From Schoenoplectus triqueter (Eukaryota; Streptophyta; Magnoliopsida; Poales; Cyperaceae), in NCBI GenBank assembly GCA_964058805.1, contig CAXKVV010001739.1:1-27209 (forward strand): 27,209 nucleotides of DNA, given 5' to 3'. Below, piece by piece: positions 21,895 through 27,209 of the stretch; the stretch's first letter is position 1, and the number at the start of each line of letters is the position of its first letter. Both the position numbers and the translations under genes were made by a program. The notes under the pieces were generated by a model. That model made no database searches and was not told where the DNA came from. It saw only the letters and a list, made by a program, of their open reading frames with translations.

Positions 21895-22275
21895 TAAAGA
21901 AATCATGACCTTAGCTCATAAAGGTTTTCCATGATCTTAATTAAAAAATTACATCAAATCATTTTTGTATTTTAATTTAACATACTCATTAAATTCTTTG
22001 TATGAAAATTTTGTGGGAAACAAAAATTTGGAGCGTTTTGAATTTTTTAAACCACCGTTTTTAATTTTTAAAAATGATGATCAAATATTAAATATTTTAT
22101 TACTATTTTTAAAAGTGATTTTCAAAAATTAAAAACCATGACCTCAAAAGCTCAAAACACTCCAAATTTTTGCATCACATGAGATTTTCATATAAAGAAT
22201 TTAATGGGAATGATAAATTAAAATTTGAAAATGATTTGATATATTTTTTGACTTAATCTCACGGTATCCTTACTC
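21892..22275. mobile_element. B-family MITE, copy B4, in a long (TA)n tract
   Basis: The ends GAGTAAAGAAATCATGACC and a GGTATCCTTACTC-type right end are inverted repeats like those of B1. Inside, TTTGTGGGAAACAAAAATTT lies opposite AAATTTTTGCATCACATGAG. TA runs flank it at 21855-21891 and 22276-22291. 384 bp, non-coding. Confidence 0.65.
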
Positions 22276-22292
22276 ATATATATATATATATA

Positions 22293-22699
22293 AGAGGTAG
22301 ACTATTGTGAAAATCTTTGCATTTCAGCCAATATGTAAACGGATCAAAAACTATATTTTAAAATAAAAAAAATTTATGGTTTCCATTAAATTCTTCATAT
22401 GAAAATCTTGTGGGATATAAAAATTTGGAGTGTTTTGAATTTCTTAAGCCAATCTTTTAATTTTTTTTAAAAATAACTCTAAAATAATAATAAATATTCA
22501 ATGTTTGTGTTGTTTTTTTTTAAATTTAAAAAAGTGACTTAAAAAACTCAAAACAATCCATTTTTTTGTATTTCATAAGATTTTCATATGAAGAATTTAC
22601 TGAAAACCATAAATTAATTTTTTTGAGATTTTAAAATATAATTTTTAATCCGTTTGCATATCGACTGAAATGCAAACGTTTTCACAATAGTCTATCTCT
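22293..22699. mobile_element. Composite MITE: B-family core with unrelated 70-bp ends (B5)
   Basis: The terminal inverted repeat, about 70 bp, starts GAGGTAGACTATTGTGAAAA and includes TTTGCATTTCAGCCAATATG. It is matched on the other strand at the right end (GAGATAGACTATTGTGAAAA, TTTGCATTTCAGTCGATATG). These ends do not resemble the B-family GAGTAAAGATACCGTGAG. The interior (CATATGAAAATCTTGTGGGA, AAATTTGGAGTGTTTTGAAT) is the B core. TA runs border both sides, and the left one is shared with B4. Confidence 0.65.
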
Positions 22700-23080
22700 C
22701 TATATATATCTCACAAATTAGGAGAGTTTTTGTCACTTTTGTATTTCAAAATTAGAACCTTCAATCATGTATCATACATACACCAAAAGAGTAGTTCTTA
22801 AAACAGAGGATAAGAGTTTATGTTTGGAAGAATTAATCCGATATTTTTTCCAAGGTTTATTTTTTTATTATTACTATAGCTTCTTATTATACAGACAAAT
22901 AATTTCTCTTTTTTTAGGTGAATTGTCTACTGTGTTGATGTCATTAATTAAAGAAAAAATTACAGAGTTAAGAGTTTACGAAGCTCATGAGGAATAATCA
23001 GAAAATGTAACAATAACTTTATTACAATCTTGTGGACAAAAAGCTATTTGTATGTATGCTAAACTCTAATATCATGAAGG
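22700..23080. other. AT-rich spacer with an unassigned 76-codon frame
   Basis: A plus-strand frame at 22767-22997 (MYHTYTKRVVLKTEDKSLCL...) contains a Phe/Tyr-rich middle from T-rich DNA and ends in a charged stretch, LIKEKITELRVYEAHEE. I recognise no domain and see no promoter. It is probably chance. Confidence 0.2.
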
Positions 23081-23084
23081 ATTG

Positions 23085-23655
23085 CTGGCTCGTTGTTTTA
23101 ATTTGCAAGCCCTTCTGCACTCTTGCACTGCTGCCTGAAGCTGTCCGAAAGGCGCACTACAATCGTTGAAGATGCGGTTGTTGAGCTCTTTTCATATCGT
23201 CCACGTGCCAGCAATCCAATTCTTTGCACTGCCAGCATTACAAACTTGTGCCCATGATGCCATTACTGTTTGGTGATGCCGCCTTGTTTGTAGTAATGGA
23301 GCCTGAAAGTGCTTGGCAATGGGACACGTGAGGAAGAGCTGTGAGGTTGTTTCTTGCGTGTACATGCTGCACATGACGCATGAAGTCATTGCTGGTCAAC
23401 CCATTCGAATTAGGTTGTCGGCTATGTGGAGTCTTTCAGTTGTCACGATATGAAGAATCTAACCTTGGGCGGAACTCTAAGGTTCCATATTTTAGCGAGA
23501 AAATGGGATTCCCAGGTTATTGAGGAATTCATATGTTGATTTAACCGAGAATAATGTTGTTGTGGTCCATCTCCATTGCACTCCAGCTGTGTCCGTGTGA
23601 GGTTAGGCTGTGAAGATGGAGAGTAGTTTGAGGATGTCTTTAATGAAAAATTAGG
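23085..23655 (-). pseudogene. LINE ORF2 C-terminal remnant (zf-RVT zinc-binding domain)
   Basis: On the minus strand the pieces read in order: WRWTTTTLFSVKSTYEFL, KIWNLRVPPKVRFF, TTERLHIADNLIRMG, TSCVMCSMYTQETTSQLF, LTCPIAKHF and KELNNRIFNDCSAP. This is the layout of the zf-RVT domain that follows the reverse transcriptase of plant LINEs: S-V-K-S/x-x-Y, IW-x-x-x-VPPKV, R-x-x-x-DNL-x-R-G, C-x-x-C then E-x-x-x-H-L-x-x-x-C, and W-x-x-R-N-x-R-I-F. The CxxC and the later Cys remain, but the usual His is Gln (TTSQLF). At least two frame changes and three stops break it. The reverse transcriptase is not present, nor is a clear poly(A) tail. Confidence 0.75.
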
Positions 23656-23859
23656 AGATTTTTATGTCAACATCTCAAAATTTCAACTTTCCAATATATA
23701 TAATATCATATTTGAGTTTCAAGTTATTCTTTCCATTTTTCTTAAATGAGAACAATGTTAAGGTTATTCAATCTTAAATACTAGAAGGATCTTTAATAGT
23801 GTTTTGAACTTATAATTTCTCAAATAGAGTACGTTTCTATTTTTACTAAGTAAAAAAAA

Positions 23860-25152
23860 ATAAAATAGATAAATATCACTGTAAAGTTGTGCAATTAGAA
23901 AAATATCACTTCAAAATTAAGAACTAAATTAATGTCATTCCAAACTTAATAATTTAGATATTTGCCATTATAACGGTATAAATGTATACTTTTATATTCA
24001 AAATACATAAATGTATGATAATATCCAAAATGTCCCTTTCTTTTTAGCATCTCCCACCAATCTTCTTTTTCCTACCATCATTACCATCTTCTCCCACCTC
24101 TCTCTTTATATATTTTATTTACAACTCTACTCTGCTACTGCTTCTATGAAACACTCCTCTCATTTCGTAGAATTGCTCAGTTACTGAAAGATTAAAGCTA
24201 AACACATTTCTCAGGATTGAATTGATATGAAAGAAGGGATTTTGAATTATAGATTTAGTACATATAGCAATAAATTTTATTTTTTACGGAGTGAGACAGG
24301 TTTAAATCTTAAAAAAATATATGAAAAATAAAATATGACTAACCGAGTTTATGAAAAGTATATTTAACTTTAAAAAGAAGGGATTTTATACAAATAAAAT
24401 TGAAATGAAGAAAAGAAGAACGGATGAAAGGAAATTTAATTCAAAGACTCGTGCCTTCTTTTCTCTCTTCTTCCACGACCAAACCAGCCTTGGTCTCAAA
24501 CAGCACCAGACAACATAAGCACTCCCCAAGCTAAACCCTTTGTAGCCCTAACCTCGCCTCTCCAATGCAAATTTGTCAGACCAAACCTCGTGCAAAATGG
24601 ATAATTGAGCAGGGAGAAAAAGGAAGGAGGTCTCACCTAGCCAAAAACCTGTTCGAGAAGCCCTGGTACTTGGAAGTTCCAATTGCGACTTCAGGGAACT
24701 TCCATGAACCTCTATGACACTGCCTGAAGTCTCGGGTTGGCCTCTGAGAACTCCCTATCTAGTGCGCCACTTCACAAATTGGGTCAGAATAGGTTCAGCA
24801 CCAATTTGGCCGAACTCCTACTCCAAGCATATAATCGTTCAACGGTTCAAGACAAATTGTTAAATCAAAACTATGCACTTCTTGCTTATGCCATTATCAA
24901 ATATCTGGTGCTGTGTACCGTTCCTAGAACAGATGGTCCCTTGTTGCTTCGTCCCAGGTTCATTGAAAACTCATTAGGGTATAATAGAGGGGTAGGAGAT
25001 GAGAAAAAGAAAAGGGCATTTTGGACATTATCATAAATATAGTGACAAATATCTAAGTTAATTAAGTTTGAAATGACATTAATCTACTTCTAAATTTTGA
25101 AGTGATATTTTTCTAATTCCACAACTTTGTAGTGACATTCATCTAATTTTCC
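23860..25152. mobile_element. Mutator-like non-autonomous element with long terminal repeats and internal cargo
   Basis: Left arm 23860-24060 and right arm 24990-25152 are inverted copies. Shared blocks include AATTAGAAAAATATCACTTC, a TTAATGTCATT-CAAACTTAAT stretch, TTAGATATTTG, and further in a TGATAAT-TCCAAAATG-CC stretch leading to TTTCTTTTT and CATCTCC. The left arm has about 50 bp extra (23960-24010). Arms of 150 bp or more enclosing unrelated sequence are typical of MULEs, and A-rich flanks (TAAAAAAAA and AATAAAAAA) could be an eroded 9-bp duplication. The 24060-24990 interior is less AT-rich than the arms, non-palindromic, and contains a 99-codon frame (24737-25036) that runs into the right arm and has no domain I know. 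It may be captured host DNA (Pack-MULE style). Confidence 0.6.
24670..24703. repeat. Perfect 10-bp inverted repeat inside the MULE cargo
   Basis: TGGAAGTTCC and GGAACTTCCA are separated by 14 bases, giving a short stable hairpin. Its role is unknown. It could be a remnant of a smaller inverted-repeat insertion. Confidence 0.5.
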
Positions 25153-25980
25153 AATAAAAAAATTGGCACTTCTTGATTTGTTCATTCCTACATAAGATGT
25201 TAATTAATTTGATCTTTGAATTACATCTTTCTGAAAAAAAAAATTATTTATTTACCCTGAAATCTGCAGTATGACATTTTTGCTGTCACACCCCAGAAAT
25301 AAATTGAACGGGTTAGGGTGCTAAATCCCGCCACGTACGCACGACGAGACATGCGTACGAAAGGCTAAATGAATAAAATAAGAAAATCACAGAATAAACA
25401 AAATAATAATAATATAATATACATGACCATACAGTCCAGAATGAACAAAGAGAATACAACGCCCACATAGACGGGGGCTAGCTCCATCGGAATGGGCAGC
25501 AATCTCTCAAATAAAAACCCAAAAGAAAGAAATAAGACTCAAAAACCCGATGGATCCTAACTGACTACCCAGCTCACATGCCAATGCAGCGAAGCATCCC
25601 TGTCATCGCGTAGGACTGTCCCTAGCACTCGCTCCGAGAAAAATCCCGAACCTGAAATACCTGGATCCCACAACCACCGTGGAAACATGAGTAATTTTAA
25701 AAATTACTCAGTACAGATTTAGATCCAGCCTTAAGATTTAATCTTCTTTCCTAGACTGGACCCAAAAACCGATACTGATGTTTGAACAGCGAAAGTAATA
25801 TTGATAAGTGAATATAATAATATTATTATGCACATTGACCTACATGATATGATATGATATGGTAAAGAAACCCGAAATAGAAAATTCTGTGGAAATAATA
25901 ATATAATATAAAGTATAAGATACGAGAGTCAAACACCCGTAATAAATACCCAGTTTGTAAATTTACCAGACTCATCCCGA

Positions 25981-26056
25981 GCGGGCACTACCAGGGCCCA
26001 ACTTACTAACTCGGGCCTTGCCTAAGCGGGCACTACCAGGGCCCAACTTACTAACT
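25981..26056. repeat. Direct repeat, two copies, 45-bp period
   Basis: Two identical 31-base copies start at 25981 and 26026; each begins GCGGGCACTACCAGGGCCC and ends TTACTAACT. A short spacer, CGGGCCTTGCCTAA, separates them. The identity suggests a recent duplication inside the LTR-like region. Confidence 0.75.
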
Positions 26057-26067
26057 TAGGACTTTAT

Positions 26068-26095
26068 GTTTGTGCAGCGACAACGCCGCACAAAC
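26068..26095. repeat. Short perfect hairpin in the LTR-like region
   Basis: GTTTGTGC (26068-26075) and GCACAAAC (26088-26095) pair perfectly across a 12-base loop, AGCGACAACGCC. The role is not known. Confidence 0.5.
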
Positions 26096-26278
26096 GACAA
26101 TTCGGGCTCCCGAGGCGATAACGCCCTAGGAGAGTGAACGGCTATAAAGCACGTACTCTGGTCTGCTGAATCTGGTAATTCACCTTCCAAAATATAAACA
26201 AAAGGATATAATATGTCTTCAGTTGCCATATCGTAAAAAGGAGATAACTACCCGTGAATTAACAAATCGGAAACAAAT

Positions 26279-26425
26279 GGGAGCCTACACTGTACCAACC
26301 AAGGGTCAGAGGACCGCATCCCGTAAAAGTATCAAAACGAAATATAACAAAGGGGAGCCTACACTGTACCCACTAAGGCCAGTGGACCGCATCCCGTCTT
26401 TCTCTGTACCAACTACGGGCCAAAG
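26279..26425. repeat. Degenerate direct repeats, GAGCCTACACTGTACC unit
   Basis: GAGCCTACACTGTACC occurs at 26281 and 26355 (74-bp period), each followed by an AAGG-containing stretch and GGACCGCATCCCGT. A third partial unit starts at CTGTACCAAC (26404). They lie in the same LTR-like block as the 45-bp repeats. Confidence 0.7.
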
Positions 26426-27209
26426 GAGAAAGCCCTTCGGACAATATTAGGATCCTAAATACGCCGGATAAATATAATAATATAGTATCACAAAATAGAT
26501 TCCAGTCTCGGATATGGCCGCCCACACTAAATACTGAAGTACACGGTATCCTAAATCGCTCAAATTTGGATTGAAAATTTAATCATATAAAGAATAATAA
26601 TAAGATAAAGATCAAAAGAAAACACTCCGACACAGCCGAACCCGCCAAATGACGGGATCGGTGGATAACCCGACAGGCGAGGATGCGCAGTGCATATACA
26701 GACCGGTGGGTCCCACGGGCCTATGGGTCACCGTACGTAACCACAACGGTCTGGTTATGCAAGGCAACTCCGACTGAGAATTACCCGGTCCGCCACTCAG
26801 CACTCCCATGCATTTAATGCATGATTAACTACCTGACATAATTAATAATTAGTGATAGTAATAATATTTTCCTAATAATTATAATCTACAACTTGAATTA
26901 TTTAAATCTATCTGTTCCTATCTCGGGACTATTTCCCGAGATCCTACTCCTACCCTGTCTACGTGCAGTATGACATGATATGACATGTAAATGCGGGTAT
27001 GTCTCAAATATGCTGGTCAATTTACCGGATGCATATGACAGGTCAGATTTAGTCTCTAGTTAATTTGGACAAAAACACTGCAATTCAGATTTATTTTAAA
27101 AACATTTTATTTTCGGTTTGGGTTCCTAATTCTGAAGAAAGAAGATGAATCCCAGGAAACCGTACCTGGGAGTGCTGGTGAGGATCGCGGAGTCGCTCTA
27201 CTCCGGAGG

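Larger units (their letters stand above)
25284..27209 (-). mobile_element. Probable gypsy-type LTR in minus orientation, cut by the window end
   Basis: At 25284 the composition changes sharply to GC-richer sequence starting TGTCACACCCCAG. Read on the minus strand this is an LTR ending CTGGGGTGTGACA, the terminal form I associate with plant chromovirus (Tekay/Del-like) gypsy elements. No matching second end with the expected 5-bp flank TTTGC was found, so the LTR, or LTR plus internal region, continues past the window. Within it are two direct-repeat sets (25981-26056 and 26279-26420) and a hairpin (26068-26095). No gag-pol reading frame is visible; the frames at 26223-26450 and 26612-26809 look non-coding. 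Confidence 0.5.

Noticed and set aside
22767..22997. 76-codon frame starting MYHTYTKR as a small gene
   Set aside because: The middle is a translation of T-rich DNA, there is no promoter or domain, and it sits between transposon remnants.
25979..26425. Repeats as a CRISPR array
   Set aside because: Only two or three copies, uneven periods and no cas genes, in a plant-type genome.

Overview
The window looks like intergenic nuclear DNA of a flowering plant. The evidence is long AT-rich non-coding stretches, GT-AG introns, many small inverted-repeat transposons (MITEs), a plant-type LINE remnant and LTR-like sequence. The species cannot be named from this. There are no prokaryotic gene arrays, and I found no intact protein-coding gene. 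Most short open frames are chance products of AT-rich or palindromic DNA.

Layout. Positions 1-685 may hold the last two exons of a gene entering from the left; the putative intron contains a hAT-type MITE with a perfect 8-bp target duplication. Positions 690-8300 are AT-rich DNA with a promoter-like remnant (TATA box near 2971), a long palindromic element (3474-4160), a GAGCTCGA-rich hAT-like element (about 4670-5421), a possible SINE head (about 5741) and a second hAT MITE (6480-6933). From 7920 to 15945 three MITE families (called A, B and C here) recur. A and B usually sit inside (TA)n tracts, and they form a pile-up at 13660-15915. Between copies lies a copia-LTR-like block (12850-13585) with an array of CCGTTGTAACGG-type palindromes just upstream of a TATA box. 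A GC-rich, near-perfect hairpin lies at 15941-16079.

Positions 17306-18811 hold the clearest gene-derived sequence, a decayed intron-containing copy of the 18S rRNA dimethyladenosine transferase DIM1. It has lost its start codon, carries four frameshifts and has damaged SAM-binding and catalytic motifs. A palindromic MITE follows (19231-19584), then a broken gag-like (DUF4283-type) remnant (about 19929-20844), two more small elements, two B-family MITEs sharing one (TA)n tract (21892-22699), a LINE ORF2 C-terminal remnant on the minus strand (23085-23655), and a long-TIR Mutator-like element of about 1.3 kb with unrelated cargo (23860-25152). From 25284 to the window end, GC-richer sequence begins TGTCACACCCC and carries internal direct repeats; it is best read as part of a gypsy-type LTR in minus orientation.

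Nothing here forms a working pathway. The main interest is the insertion biology: TA-tract-seeking MITEs, a MITE that has the core of one family and the ends of another, a GC-rich hairpin beside a MITE stub, and a MYB-site-like array in an LTR promoter.
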